Assembly: GCF_019837165.1 (NCBI RefSeq)
Contig: NZ_JAGYHC010000001.1
Span: 1,736,001-1,800,000, forward strand
Source: Virgibacillus sp. NKC19-3
GTDB lineage: Bacteria; Bacillota; Bacilli; Bacillales; Amphibacillaceae
Length of the DNA: 64,000 bases
Reading direction: 5' to 3'
Below, one piece after another: positions 35,636-45,561 of the stretch (the stretch's first letter is position 1; each line of letters begins with the position of its first letter). The notes under the pieces were generated by a model, which was given only the letters and a program-made list of their open reading frames with translations, was not told the DNA's origin and ran no database searches. A program made the position numbers and the translations under genes.

Positions 35636-36871
35636 ATGAATGACAGAAGAGTAGTTGTAACAGGAATGGGAGCAGTGACACCAGTAGGTAATGATGTTGA
35701 AACAATGTGGGATAGTATTATAGCAGGAAAATCAGGTGTTGATTTTGTAACAAAGGTTGACAAAGAGGCGTTTCCTGCAATTATTGCTGCAGAAGTGAAG
35801 GGTTTTGATCCTACTGATTATATGGAAAAAAAGGAAGCCAGGAAGATGGATCCATTTGCCCAATATGCCGTAGCTGCTGCAAAGATGGCCGTACAAGATG
35901 CAGCATTAACCATTGATGAAAATAATGCAAACCGTGTCGGTGTGTGGATCGGCTCCGGGATTGGCGGTATGAAAACCTATGAAGAACAGCATTCAAAGTT
36001 TAATGAAAAAGGCTATAAACGTGTGAGTCCCTTTTTCGTCCCAATGATGATACCTGACATGGCTGCGGGTCAGGTATCCATTCAATTAGGAGCAAAAGGA
36101 ATTAATTCTTGTAGCGTCACAGCTTGTGCATCTGGATCCAATTCCATTGGAGATGCGTTTAAAGCTGTGCAGCGTGGTGATGTGGATTACATGATTGCAG
36201 GGGGAACAGAAGCCCCAATTTCCAATATGGCATTTGCCGGTTTCTCTTCAGCAAAAGCATTGTCTTTAAGCGAAAATCCGAAAGAGGCGAGCCGTCCCTT
36301 TGATAAAAATCGTGATGGTTTTGTAATGGGAGAAGGTTCCGGTTTATTAATCCTTGAAACGTTGGAAACTGCTCTAGAGCGCGGTGCGCATATTTATGGT
36401 GAGATTGTTGGATATGGCGCAACAGGTGATGCCTATCATATTACAGCCCCTGCGGAGAATGGGGAAGGAGCCGCTCGCGCTATGCAGCATGCCATTGATG
36501 ATGCAGGTATTTCACCTGAAGACGTTGGTTACATTAATGCACATGGTACAAGCACTGCTCTCAATGATAAATTCGAAACCGTTGCGATAAAAGACGTTTT
36601 TGGGGAACATGCGAATAAGTTAGCGGTCTCTTCAACAAAATCGATGACAGGCCATTTACTAGGTGCCGGTGGTGGGGTGGAAGCTGTTATTTCCATAAAA
36701 GCAATGGAAGAAGGTATGATTCCAGCAACTATTAATTACGAAACCCCGGATCCGGATTGTGATCTTGATTATGTGCCGAATGAAGCAAGAAAACAGAATG
36801 TTGATGTTGTTGTCAGCAACTCATTCGGCTTTGGCGGACATAATGTATCGCTCGTGTTTAAAAAATATTAG
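35636..36871 (+). CDS. fabF: 3-oxoacyl-ACP synthase II (FabF)
   Basis: FabF elongates acyl-ACP with malonyl-ACP. The 411-aa enzyme has the Cys-His-His triad: Cys 164 ([13 protein letters not shown]), His 303 ([11 protein letters not shown]) and His 340 ([12 protein letters not shown]), and the C-terminal [15 protein letters not shown] precedes ATG 35636. It is the second gene of the fabHF operon; three successive hairpins follow. The family assignment is secure. Confidence 0.97.
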   Translation: MNDRRVVVTGMGAVTPVGNDVETMWDSIIAGKSGVDFVTKVDKEAFPAIIAAEVKGFDPTDYMEKKEARKMDPFAQYAVAAAKMAVQDAALTIDENNANRVGVWIGSGIGGMKTYEEQHSKFNEKGYKRVSPFFVPMMIPDMAAGQVSIQLGAKGINSCSVTACASGSNSIGDAFKAVQRGDVDYMIAGGTEAPISNMAFAGFSSAKALSLSENPKEASRPFDKNRDGFVMGEGSGLLILETLETALERGAHIYGEIVGYGATGDAYHITAPAENGEGAARAMQHAIDDAGISPEDVGYINAHGTSTALNDKFETVAIKDVFGEHANKLAVSSTKSMTGHLLGAGGGVEAVISIKAMEEGMIPATINYETPDPDCDLDYVPNEARKQNVDVVVSNSFGFGGHNVSLVFKKY

Positions 36872-36878
36872 AAAACGT

Positions 36879-37005
36879 GGTTGTCGCCTAGTTTTTGGGT
36901 GACAACCAAAGTTCGCACTTATGCAGTAAGAAAGTATTTGAGACTTTCTTACCTGCTAAATAAGTGATTGTAGAAATCGGGTTGCGTATGCTCGGTTTCT
37001 TTTTG
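36879..37005 (+). terminator. Three tandem hairpins after fabF, the last a terminator
   Basis: Stem 1 is GGTTGTC/GACAACC (36879-36885, 36901-36907). Stem 2 is GTAAGAAAGT/ACTTTCTTAC (36926-36935, 36943-36952). Stem 3 (36972-36981, 36991-37000) is followed by TTTTT and is the likely terminator. Confidence 0.7.
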
Positions 37006-37073
37006 TACGTTAGGAAAGTATAAAATTTGAGCACATGGGAATTTCAGCGTTGTAAAAATGTTTTCAAAGTGGT

Positions 37074-38579
37074 CTATACAAGGGATTGGATTTTGGCTAA
37101 TTCATTCTCGTAGTCCTCTTTTTTGGCCAGTTGCCCTTGTCGAGTATAAAACTCAATGATCATAGATAAAGCCTCTTCCTTCAATCTTACATCGTTTGTT
37201 GTCTTCATCATTTCATAGCCCTTGTCATAACACTTTTCAATCCCTTCCTTGCTGCTTTCTGCTAATTTTTCTTGGCAGAAAGCAAGATGAATATAAGTCG
37301 TCCCTATTTCCACATCTTTTCCCGTAATCGAAAGTTGCTTATAAATGGAAAGAGCTTCATCATAATAAGGCAAAGCTTGCTTCCATTTTTCTTGCTTTGA
37401 AAAGTTAGCGGCGATGGCTTGTAATGTATTGCCATAATTTTTGGATGTCTTATGACCTTGCTGTTCCAATAATTTTAGAAGCTTGGTATACAGTGAATTG
37501 GCTTTTGCAAATGCTTGTTCCTGAGAATGGGCTTTACCCAAATAAAGAAGAAATTGTGCCCGTATTCGCGGAAGGTGCACAGAAAGAGGTAGTCCTTTCT
37601 CTAAATATTTTTTCGCTTGATCGAATTGTTTGCTTCTAAGGGAGAGCATGCCTAGTTTTACATAAGTAAGGACTGCTTGAGATTGGTTTTTCATTACCTG
37701 CAAAGCTGAATCATAGTAGTGTATCGCCTGCATGTCATTTTTTATAGATTCCTCTAATTCACCGAGCATGAGATAAGCTTTCATCAGGAGTTCCTCTGCT
37801 GTATCATCAAGCGATAAAAATATATTTTTCGCTTCTAATATGGTGTTATGTGCCTTTCTTAAATCGATATAATAATAAACTTCGCCTATATTTAACATGG
37901 TTTTTCCATATGTTTCCTTATCTTTCTCTTGGTTCACATTTTTCAACTGATTTTGATAAAGGGCTAAGGCATTATCATAGTCTTCCATTTTAATATAAGC
38001 TTTGGATATAGCATGAATGGTTTCAATCCTAAGCGGGTGGTTTTCAGGAAGATTTTTGCTGAAATATGCTAGGGCCTTTTTCATATGGTCAATTCCGCTT
38101 GCTATATCCTCTTCGTCCAAGAATAATTTACCAAGATGGCTATACACGAGACCGTACGCTGTTTCATCTTCTGGTCGCTTTTTATCCAACCAGTATAAAA
38201 GTTTTGCGAGGATCATCCTGGCCTTTTTTTCTTGGGCATATTCCCTTTCGAGCGCAGCATGTTTCAAGTAAGCGTCAATAATATGAGCCCCATCTTCTTC
38301 ATTTAACTTCCCCACTAAGTTCAGCGCTTTACGAAAGTTGTGTGCTGCTGCTCCATAATTTGATTTGTTTTTATAATAAGTTGCTAATGTTATGAGTGAT
38401 TTAAATGTTGTACTTGTGTTCATTTGTGATTCGTTTATAAGTTTAAGTTTATCCTCTATTTTATTGATCGATACCATGACTTGTTCTGTGTCTTGATGAC
38501 CGGCGTGTATGTTTACTTCAGTGATGAGCGCTTTAAGTTCTTCGTCCAGGCCTATCTGCGTCCCTTGTTTATATTGCAA
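37074..38579 (-). CDS. Tetratricopeptide-repeat protein
   Basis: The 501-aa protein is built of about ten TPR helices pairs (for example YYKNKSNYGAAAHNFRKALN, YIKMEDYDNALALYQNQLKN, FSKQEKWKQALPYYDEALSI). It has no signal peptide, membrane segment or helix-turn-helix, so it is not a complete Rgg/PlcR-type regulator; it may be a cytosolic scaffold or peptide-sensing protein. The start is TTG 38579, with AAAGGATG about 10 bases before it. It is divergent from narG with a 372-base shared upstream region, so a link to nitrate respiration is possible but not shown. Confidence 0.82.
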   Translation of the reverse strand: MQYKQGTQIGLDEELKALITEVNIHAGHQDTEQVMVSINKIEDKLKLINESQMNTSTTFKSLITLATYYKNKSNYGAAAHNFRKALNLVGKLNEEDGAHIIDAYLKHAALEREYAQEKKARMILAKLLYWLDKKRPEDETAYGLVYSHLGKLFLDEEDIASGIDHMKKALAYFSKNLPENHPLRIETIHAISKAYIKMEDYDNALALYQNQLKNVNQEKDKETYGKTMLNIGEVYYYIDLRKAHNTILEAKNIFLSLDDTAEELLMKAYLMLGELEESIKNDMQAIHYYDSALQVMKNQSQAVLTYVKLGMLSLRSKQFDQAKKYLEKGLPLSVHLPRIRAQFLLYLGKAHSQEQAFAKANSLYTKLLKLLEQQGHKTSKNYGNTLQAIAANFSKQEKWKQALPYYDEALSIYKQLSITGKDVEIGTTYIHLAFCQEKLAESSKEGIEKCYDKGYEMMKTTNDVRLKEEALSMIIEFYTRQGQLAKKEDYENELAKIQSLV

Positions 38580-38877
38580 CGTTCTTCACATCCTTTACCA
38601 TTTTATAGCCGAATTGTAAAAACAAATGAACAACGAATCACTTTCATTTTATCAATAACGGTTCAAATATGGTGTGAACTATATCACATCCTTTCATGAT
38701 GTAAAAAGTTATATCAATAAGCGTGGCGTTAATAGGTTTTCTTTATATCAGTTGTCATTTCTACGAAGCTTTGTTGTTTTGGTATTTATTTTTATCATGT
38801 TTTCAACACACACGTCTAATTCTATTTGTGTCAGCTTATTTACAAAAAATGAACGAAATAGTTACAAAAGTCACGAT

Positions 38878-38926
38878 TGTGATCCAGCTCACATCAACCC
38901 GATTTTAAAAACGTCTAAACTTGGAA
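38878..38926 (+). promoter_or_regulatory. FNR/CRP site and promoter of the nar operon
   Basis: TGTGATCCAGCTCACA at 38878-38893 matches the TGTGA-N6-TCACA site. TCTAAA at 38914-38919 fits a -10 box, which places the site centre near -41.5. The rest of the gap 38580-38951 holds no convincing gene. Confidence 0.78.
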
Positions 38927-38951
38927 TTAGAAACAAGGAGGAGGGGTTGAT

Positions 38952-41900
38952 TTGAAAAAGAAAGTATCACCGCTTTGGCAAAAAATAAAATATTTGAAGC
39001 CTAAAGAAAAACACTCAGAAAACCATAGTGAATTACATGAAGGAAAACGTGAATGGGAAAATGTTTATCGAAATAGATGGCAGCATGATCATGTCATCCG
39101 GAGTACTCACGGTGTCAACTGTACAGGATCATGCAGCTGGAATATCTTTGTAAAAAATGGCGTTGTCACATGGGAAGGGCAGGCCTTGGATTATCCGTCC
39201 ACAGACCCTGATATGCCGGAATATGAACCACGGGGCTGTCCAAGAGGAGCAAGTTTTTCTTGGTATATTTACAGTCCGCTGCGTGTGAAATACCCGTATG
39301 TCCGTAAACAATTATCCGACTTATGGCAGGAAGCTAAAGAACAACACAATAGTCCACTTCAAGCATGGGAAAGTATTGTAGAAAATAAAGATAAAGCCAA
39401 ACGTTTCAAACAAGCACGTGGAAAAGGTGGGTTAGTCCGCGCTGAGTGGGACGATGTATTAGAAATCATTTCGGCCTCCATGTTGTATACGATTAAAAAA
39501 TACGGTCCGGACCGTAACGTTGGATTTTCTGTTATCCCTGCGATGTCGATGCTCAGTGCTGCCTCGGGAATGAGATTTATGTCATTGATGGGCGGGGAGA
39601 TGCTCAGTTTTTATGATTGGTATGCGGATTTGCCCCCAGCATCTCCGCAAATTTGGGGAGATCAGACAGATGTCCCTGAAAGTTCAGATTGGTTTAACTC
39701 GTCCTATATTATGACATGGGGCTCCAATGTTCCATTAACACGGACACCAGATGCTCATTTTATGACGGAAGCACGTTATAGAGGGGCCAAAGTCATCTCG
39801 GTCAGTCCGGATTTTGCAGAATCGACCACGTTTGCTGATGAATGGCTTTCCGTCAGACAAGGAACAGATGGTGCTTTAGCTATGGCCATGGGTCATGTCA
39901 TACTAAATGAATTTTATGAAAAAAATCCAACACCTTATTTTATTGACTATTCGAAGCAATATACGGATTTCCCATTTGTTGTTCAGTTAGAAGAACAAAA
40001 TGGAGCATTCACTGCTAATCGATATATGCATGCTGTCGATTTAGGAATGGAAACTGAAAACAATGAATGGAAACCAGCTATGTACAACAAAAATACAGAT
40101 CGTTTCTCCATTCCGCAGGGAACAATGGGCTCCAGATGGGATGAGAGCGGTAAGTGGAATCTGGAACTAATTGATGAAAACACGAACGAAGCGATTGAAC
40201 CTGCGTTAAGTTTTCTGGGAATAGAAGATGACGTCATTCAAATACAGATGCCGTATTACGACGAGCATACGAAAAAAGTATTGAAGCAAGCAGTTCCTGT
40301 TAAAAAAATAGAGTTGGATAACGAAACGAAGTATATAACGACGGTATATGATTTAATGACCGCTCATTATGGGATTGATCGGGGAATTGGTGGTGAAGTT
40401 GCTCATTCATATGAAGATATGGTGTCTTATTCTCCGGCATGGCAGGAGCAGATTACAGGGGTTGACCAAAACCTTGTTGTAAAAATTGCCCGAGAGTTCG
40501 CACAAAATGCGATTGATACAAAAGGTCGTTCCATGATTATTCTCGGTGCAGGGGTAAACCATTGGTATAATGCGGATGTCGCTTACCGAACGATCATTAA
40601 TCTAGTCTTGATGGTCGGAGCGCAAGGCGTCAACGGCGGAGGCTGGGCCCACTATGTTGGTCAAGAAAAACTTCGTCCAGTTGAAGGGTGGACAACAATT
40701 ACCAATGCAAAAGACTGGGGGGCTCCTAAATTGCAAAATGGTACTTCATTCTTCTATTTCCATACAGACCAGTGGCGATATGAAGAAGAACCTGTCAGCA
40801 ATCTAGCTGCCGCAACAGTTGATAAAACCCGGTATGACCATCCTGCTGATTATAATGTACTCGCAGCAAGACTTGGATGGTTGCCATCTTATCCGACTTT
40901 TAATAAAAATGGCCTTGATATTTATAAAGATGCTGTTAATAACGGTTATGAATCAAAAGAAGAGATTGGTCAATATGTTGCAAAACAATTAAAAGATAAG
41001 AAATTAAAATTTGCTATTGAGGATCCAGATAATCCGGTGAACTTTCCACGAAATCTTTTTGTATGGCGAGCAAATTTAATTTCCAATGGAAAAGGTCATG
41101 AATACTTTCTGAAACATTTGCTCGGCACAACACATGGAATGTTGAATACGGAAAATGATTCCCTTCAACCTGAAGAGATCAATTGGCGTGACGAAGGTGC
41201 GGAAGGGAAGCTTGATTTATTAATCAATCTTGATTTTCGTATGTCTGGGACAGCACTTTATTCAGACATTATCTTACCAGCTGCTACCTGGTATGAAAAA
41301 CATGATTTATCAAGTACAGACATGCATCCATTTGTTCATCCATTTAATCCGGCCATTACACCTCCATGGGAATCAAGATCCGACTGGAACATATTCCGTT
41401 CCTTAGCAAAAACTGTATCCAATATGGCAGAGGAACTCGATTTAAAGCCTGCTAAGGAAGTTTTTGCTGCACCCATTCAACATGATTCTCCGGGAGAGAT
41501 GGCTCAAGCCATGGGGAAAGTGAAAGACTGGTCCAAAAATGAATGTGAACCTGTTCCGGGAAAGACAATGCCGAATATTAATGTAATTGAACGTGATTAT
41601 AAAAATACGTATAACAAATTCATTTCCCTTGGACCAAATGTTGTTAACCAGCCTTATGGCGATAAGGACATGACATGGAATATGGAAGAAGCATATGAGG
41701 AACTGAAAAAACGTCTCGGGACGATAAATGGAACGGTTGGAGATGGCTGTCCGGATATTACCGAAGCCAAAAGTGCGAGTGAAGCTGTTCTGCTCATGTC
41801 TTCTACCACTAATGGAAAACTTGCTGTCAAGGCATGGGAATCGCTTGAAAAGAAAACCAACTTGGAGCTTAAGGATTATGCAGCAGGGAGAGAAGAAGAA

Positions 41901-42626
41901 TTACTTGACTTTAAGCAAATTAATGCACAGCCGAAAACAACGATCACTTCACCGGCATTTACTGGTTCGATGAAGGAAGGAAAGCGCTATTCTCCATTTA
42001 CAACAAATATAGATCGGCTTATCCCTTTTCGGACATTGACGGGAAGACAATCATACTTTATGGATCATGACATCATGAAGGAATTCGGAGAGTCGTTTGC
42101 AATTTATAAGCCGATATTGAATCTGTCACCGTTTAGATCAGATCGTCCAAAACCAGAAGGAAAAGAGATTACATTGAACTATCTTACCCCCCATAATAAA
42201 TGGTCGGTTCATAGTATGTTCTTTGATTCACAACCTATGTTGACATTATTCCGCGGTGGACCAACGATTTGGCTAAATAAAGACGATGCGGAAGATATTG
42301 GTGTTGAAGATAATGATTGGATTGAGTGTTTTAACCAAAATGGTGTAGTTGCTGCCCGAGCAGTTGTCACGCACAGACTGCCAAAAGAGATTGCTTTTAT
42401 GCACCATGCTCAGGATCGCCATATTTACGTACCTGGATCAAACCTATCTAAAAACCGCGGTGGTACGCATAATAGCCCAACAAAAATTTATATGAAACCA
42501 ACGCATATGATCGGTGGTTATGGTCAACAGAGTTATGGATTTAATTATTACGGCCCGACTGGAAATCAACGGGACGTCAATGTTGTTATCAGAAAAATGG
42601 AGGAGGTTGATTGGCTTGAGGATTAA
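38952..42626 (+). CDS. narG: Respiratory nitrate reductase alpha subunit
   Basis: NarG is the molybdenum bis-MGD catalytic subunit reducing nitrate to nitrite with electrons from quinol, on the inner membrane face. The 1224-aa length is standard. The N-terminal FS0 cluster site is His 53, Cys 57, Cys 61 (HGVNCTGSCSW) plus CPRGASFSW, and the Mo-domain blocks YILTWGSNVPLTRTPDAHF-like and NHWYNADVAYR follow. Histidine as first cluster ligand and Asp as Mo ligand are typical of NarG rather than NapA. The start is TTG 38952 after AAGGAGGAGGGG. It overlaps narH by 11 bases and leads the narGHJI-narK operon under an FNR-type site. Confidence 0.97.
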   Translation: MKKKVSPLWQKIKYLKPKEKHSENHSELHEGKREWENVYRNRWQHDHVIRSTHGVNCTGSCSWNIFVKNGVVTWEGQALDYPSTDPDMPEYEPRGCPRGASFSWYIYSPLRVKYPYVRKQLSDLWQEAKEQHNSPLQAWESIVENKDKAKRFKQARGKGGLVRAEWDDVLEIISASMLYTIKKYGPDRNVGFSVIPAMSMLSAASGMRFMSLMGGEMLSFYDWYADLPPASPQIWGDQTDVPESSDWFNSSYIMTWGSNVPLTRTPDAHFMTEARYRGAKVISVSPDFAESTTFADEWLSVRQGTDGALAMAMGHVILNEFYEKNPTPYFIDYSKQYTDFPFVVQLEEQNGAFTANRYMHAVDLGMETENNEWKPAMYNKNTDRFSIPQGTMGSRWDESGKWNLELIDENTNEAIEPALSFLGIEDDVIQIQMPYYDEHTKKVLKQAVPVKKIELDNETKYITTVYDLMTAHYGIDRGIGGEVAHSYEDMVSYSPAWQEQITGVDQNLVVKIAREFAQNAIDTKGRSMIILGAGVNHWYNADVAYRTIINLVLMVGAQGVNGGGWAHYVGQEKLRPVEGWTTITNAKDWGAPKLQNGTSFFYFHTDQWRYEEEPVSNLAAATVDKTRYDHPADYNVLAARLGWLPSYPTFNKNGLDIYKDAVNNGYESKEEIGQYVAKQLKDKKLKFAIEDPDNPVNFPRNLFVWRANLISNGKGHEYFLKHLLGTTHGMLNTENDSLQPEEINWRDEGAEGKLDLLINLDFRMSGTALYSDIILPAATWYEKHDLSSTDMHPFVHPFNPAITPPWESRSDWNIFRSLAKTVSNMAEELDLKPAKEVFAAPIQHDSPGEMAQAMGKVKDWSKNECEPVPGKTMPNINVIERDYKNTYNKFISLGPNVVNQPYGDKDMTWNMEEAYEELKKRLGTINGTVGDGCPDITEAKSASEAVLLMSSTTNGKLAVKAWESLEKKTNLELKDYAAGREEELLDFKQINAQPKTTITSPAFTGSMKEGKRYSPFTTNIDRLIPFRTLTGRQSYFMDHDIMKEFGESFAIYKPILNLSPFRSDRPKPEGKEITLNYLTPHNKWSVHSMFFDSQPMLTLFRGGPTIWLNKDDAEDIGVEDNDWIECFNQNGVVAARAVVTHRLPKEIAFMHHAQDRHIYVPGSNLSKNRGGTHNSPTKIYMKPTHMIGGYGQQSYGFNYYGPTGNQRDVNVVIRKMEEVDWLED

Positions 42627-44091
42627 AGCGCAAATCGGCATGGTGATGAATCTTGATAAATGTATTGGATGTCACACATGCAGCGTGACATGTAAAAATA
42701 CCTGGACTAACCGTCCAGGTACGGAATATATGTATTTTAACAATGTTGAAACAAAGCCAGGTATAGGTTATCCAAAACGCTGGGAGGATCAGGAAACATA
42801 TAAGGGTGGCTGGGAACTTAGTGAAGGAGAGTTGCGCTTGAAATCCGGATCGAAAGCAACTAAGATGATGCAGCTTTTCCATAACCCTGATCAACCTGAA
42901 TTGGATGATTATTACGAGCCTTGGAATTACGATTATGAGACGTTGATCGACAGTCCAGAGAAAAAATATCAACCGGTGGCTCGTCCAAAATCGGCTATCA
43001 CAGATGAATTTATCGATCTTGAATGGGGGCCCAACTGGGAAGACGACCTTGCCGGTGGACATATTACGGCCCCTCGAGATCCGAACGTGGAAAAAATGGA
43101 AGAAGCGATTAAAACAGAATTTGAAGATGTTTTTATGATGTATCTACCGCGTATTTGTGAACATTGTATTAACCCAGCCTGTGTTTCTGCGTGTCCATCG
43201 GGTGCGATGTATAAAAGAGATGAGGATGGAATTGTTCTTGTTGATCAAGATTCTTGTCGTGCATGGCGGCATTGTGTATCATCTTGTCCTTATAAAAAGG
43301 TTTATTTTAACTGGAAAACAAATAAAGCAGAAAAATGCACCATGTGCTATCCACTTATAGAAAATGGGAAACCAACTATTTGTTCAGAAACTTGTGTCGG
43401 CCGAATTCGTTACGTAGGCGTAATGCTCTATGATGCGGATAAAGTTTTAGACGCAGCCTCTGTTGAGGACGAGCAGGAACTCTACCATTCCCAACTGGAC
43501 ATTTTACTAGATCCATTCGACCCGGAAATTATGAAACAAGCGAAAAAGGACGGTATTCCTGAAGATTGGATTAAAGCAGCACAACAGTCACCTATTTATA
43601 AAATGGTTGTCGACTGGCAAATTGCCTTACCACTTCACCCTGAATACCGGACAATGCCAATGGTTTGGTATGTACCTCCATTAAGCCCAGTTATGAATAC
43701 AGTAGAAGGGAAAGGAAGTTCATTTGATAAAGATGATATTTTCCCCGCCATTGATAATTTGCGTATTCCAATTGAATATTTGGCAAATTTGTTGACTGCC
43801 GGGAATACGAAACAGATTCGCACTGTCCTTAAAAAATTAGCTGTTATGCGGAGTTATATGCGCGCTAAAACATCAGGAAAAACATTTGACCATGCGCTGG
43901 TTGAAGAAATCGGCATGAATGATGAAGAAATAACGAAAATGTTCCGTCTATTGGCTATTGCAAAATATGAAGATCGGTTCGTTATTCCAAAAAGTCATCG
44001 TGAAGATGTCTCCGATTTATATGACGAACAAGGTGTTTGTGGACTAAACTTTGATGGTGGTCCTGGGAGTTGTGGTGTGCTGATGAATTAG
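42616..44091 (+). CDS. narH: Respiratory nitrate reductase beta subunit
   Basis: NarH carries four iron-sulfur clusters linking NarI to NarG. The 491-aa protein has four Cys groups: CIGCHTCSVTC (Cys 16 on), CEHCINPACVSACPSGA, CRAWRHCVSSCP (with Trp at the position that makes a 3Fe-4S cluster) and CTMC...CSETC. I chose TTG 42616, about 10 bases after GGAGGAGG and giving the usual start LRIKAQIGMVMNLDKC; the frame opens earlier, at 42514, inside narG. It overlaps the narG end by 11 bases, indicating translational coupling. Confidence 0.96.
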   Translation: MRIKAQIGMVMNLDKCIGCHTCSVTCKNTWTNRPGTEYMYFNNVETKPGIGYPKRWEDQETYKGGWELSEGELRLKSGSKATKMMQLFHNPDQPELDDYYEPWNYDYETLIDSPEKKYQPVARPKSAITDEFIDLEWGPNWEDDLAGGHITAPRDPNVEKMEEAIKTEFEDVFMMYLPRICEHCINPACVSACPSGAMYKRDEDGIVLVDQDSCRAWRHCVSSCPYKKVYFNWKTNKAEKCTMCYPLIENGKPTICSETCVGRIRYVGVMLYDADKVLDAASVEDEQELYHSQLDILLDPFDPEIMKQAKKDGIPEDWIKAAQQSPIYKMVVDWQIALPLHPEYRTMPMVWYVPPLSPVMNTVEGKGSSFDKDDIFPAIDNLRIPIEYLANLLTAGNTKQIRTVLKKLAVMRSYMRAKTSGKTFDHALVEEIGMNDEEITKMFRLLAIAKYEDRFVIPKSHREDVSDLYDEQGVCGLNFDGGPGSCGVLMN

Positions 44092-44132
44092 GTGCGTATC
44101 TCGCATGGAAAATGAATGAGAAGGTGATGTCT

Positions 44133-44708
44133 ATGAAACAAAATGAACGTTCAAATGTTTATCAACTTATATCTTTTCTGTTTGAATATCCGTCACAAAA
44201 AATGCTGAAAAACATGCCTGAGATTAAAGAAGAAGTCGGCAAGCTACGTAATAAAAATATAAAAGAATCATTAACAACTTTTATTGCATCTATGGAAAAC
44301 AGTAATTTAAATGATTGGCGTGATCAATATATTGCCTATTTTGATTTTGGCCGTTCCACCAACCTCTATGTGACTTATTCGCGATTAGGGGAGCAACGAC
44401 AAAGAGGAATTGAACTATTAAAACTTAAAGAATTTTATCAGGCTTCTGGGTATGACGTCACGGATCTTGAATTACCTGATTATTTACCCTTAATGATAGA
44501 GTTTTGCAGCCAAGTTTCTGCTGAAACAAGCAACCAATTATTTAAAAAATACAAGGGTGAGATCAATTCAATTAGAAACAGTCTGGCTGAGAAAGGAGGC
44601 CAGTTCACCCCCTTATTTGATGCCTTGAACTTCCAAATGGAAGAAGATGGCGTGTTGCCGGAAAGTAATAAGAATGGTAATGAAATAGAGCCTATTTCAG
44701 AAAAATGA
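44133..44708 (+). CDS. narJ: Nitrate reductase assembly chaperone NarJ
   Basis: NarJ is the dedicated chaperone that delays NarGH membrane attachment until the molybdenum cofactor is inserted. The 191-aa helical protein has the family blocks LISFLFEYPSQKM, YIAYFDFGRSTNLYVTYSRLGEQRQRG and LPDYLPLMIEFCS. I chose ATG 44133, 8 bases after AAGG; ATG 44127 lies too close to the site. It follows narH by 41 bases and precedes narI. Confidence 0.94.
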   Translation: MKQNERSNVYQLISFLFEYPSQKMLKNMPEIKEEVGKLRNKNIKESLTTFIASMENSNLNDWRDQYIAYFDFGRSTNLYVTYSRLGEQRQRGIELLKLKEFYQASGYDVTDLELPDYLPLMIEFCSQVSAETSNQLFKKYKGEINSIRNSLAEKGGQFTPLFDALNFQMEEDGVLPESNKNGNEIEPISEK

Positions 44709-44784
44709 CCGATATTGAATTGAAATGATGACTTCGGAGTGATTATCCATGCAGTCCAAAGATCATGTATGAGGAGGCAAGGGA

Positions 44785-45473
44785 ATGGATTTATTAAATC
44801 TTGTTTTATGGGGGTTCTACCATATATTGTTCTCACGATTTTTATCGGGGGACACATATACCGCTATCAAAAGGATCAGTTTGGATGGACGACGAAATCC
44901 AGCGAATTTTTGGATAAGAAAAGTTTGAAAATCGGTTCTCATATGTTCCATTGGGGAATTATTTTCGTTTTTCTAGGACATGTTTTAGGGATTATCGTCC
45001 CTGCTGGTTTCTATGATTCAATAGGAGTTTCTGAACAAATGTATCATGTTGTTGCTCTCATTTTTGGAATACCTGCGGGATTGATCGCTTTAGTTGGACT
45101 CGTCTTACTTTGCTGGAGAAGGATAAACATGAAACGAATTAAAAAGACAACATCAACAAGTGATTGGGTGACACTTATTGTTTTGCTTGTTGTTATGGGG
45201 ACTGGTTTAATCGCAACCTTTTTCAATGTTGATTCAAGTGGGTTTGACTATCGAACGACTATCGCCCCTTGGCTTAGAGGACTTTTCATCTTTAATGTCA
45301 ATCCAGAATTGATGGTAGAAGTGCCGGTATGGTTCAAAATTCACGTTCTATCTTCTTTTTCTTTATATGTCGTCTGGCCATTCACGCGTCTTGTCCATGC
45401 GTTCAGTCTACCATTTATGTATTTTCGTAGAAGTTATGTCGTATACCGTAAGCTGGATAAAAGTCATCCTTGA
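44785..45473 (+). pseudogene. narI: Nitrate reductase gamma subunit, N-terminal frameshift
   Basis: NarI is the diheme b cytochrome anchoring NarGH and oxidising quinol. From ATG 44785, well placed after GAGGAGGCAAGGGA, the frame gives the expected MDLLNLVLWG, but then runs out of frame. The family sequence continues (VLPYIVLTIFIGGHIYRYQKDQFGW) one frame away, beyond a run of five G at 44810-44814 where six would restore the frame. Downstream, all four expected heme-ligand histidines and five TM helices are intact to 45473. Initiation at ATG 44808 (MGVLPYIV) would give a 221-aa protein lacking nine residues, with a poor ribosome-binding site. A sequencing error in the G-run is a real alternative. 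Confidence 0.85.
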
Positions 45474-45561
45474 TAGAAATATGACGTTGAGACTCAGCAA
45501 ATAGCGATTTATATTTTTCCATTTCCTTTTTTAAGGAAAGGTTAAGGAGGTTAATGTAAGA

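Noticed and set aside
38674-38955. 93-codon plus-strand frame upstream of narG
   Set aside because: It covers the FNR-type site and promoter of narG, lacks a ribosome-binding site at its start, and has no family resemblance.
42589-43062. 157-codon minus-strand frame opposite narH
   Set aside because: Shadow of the cysteine-rich narH gene; no start signal.
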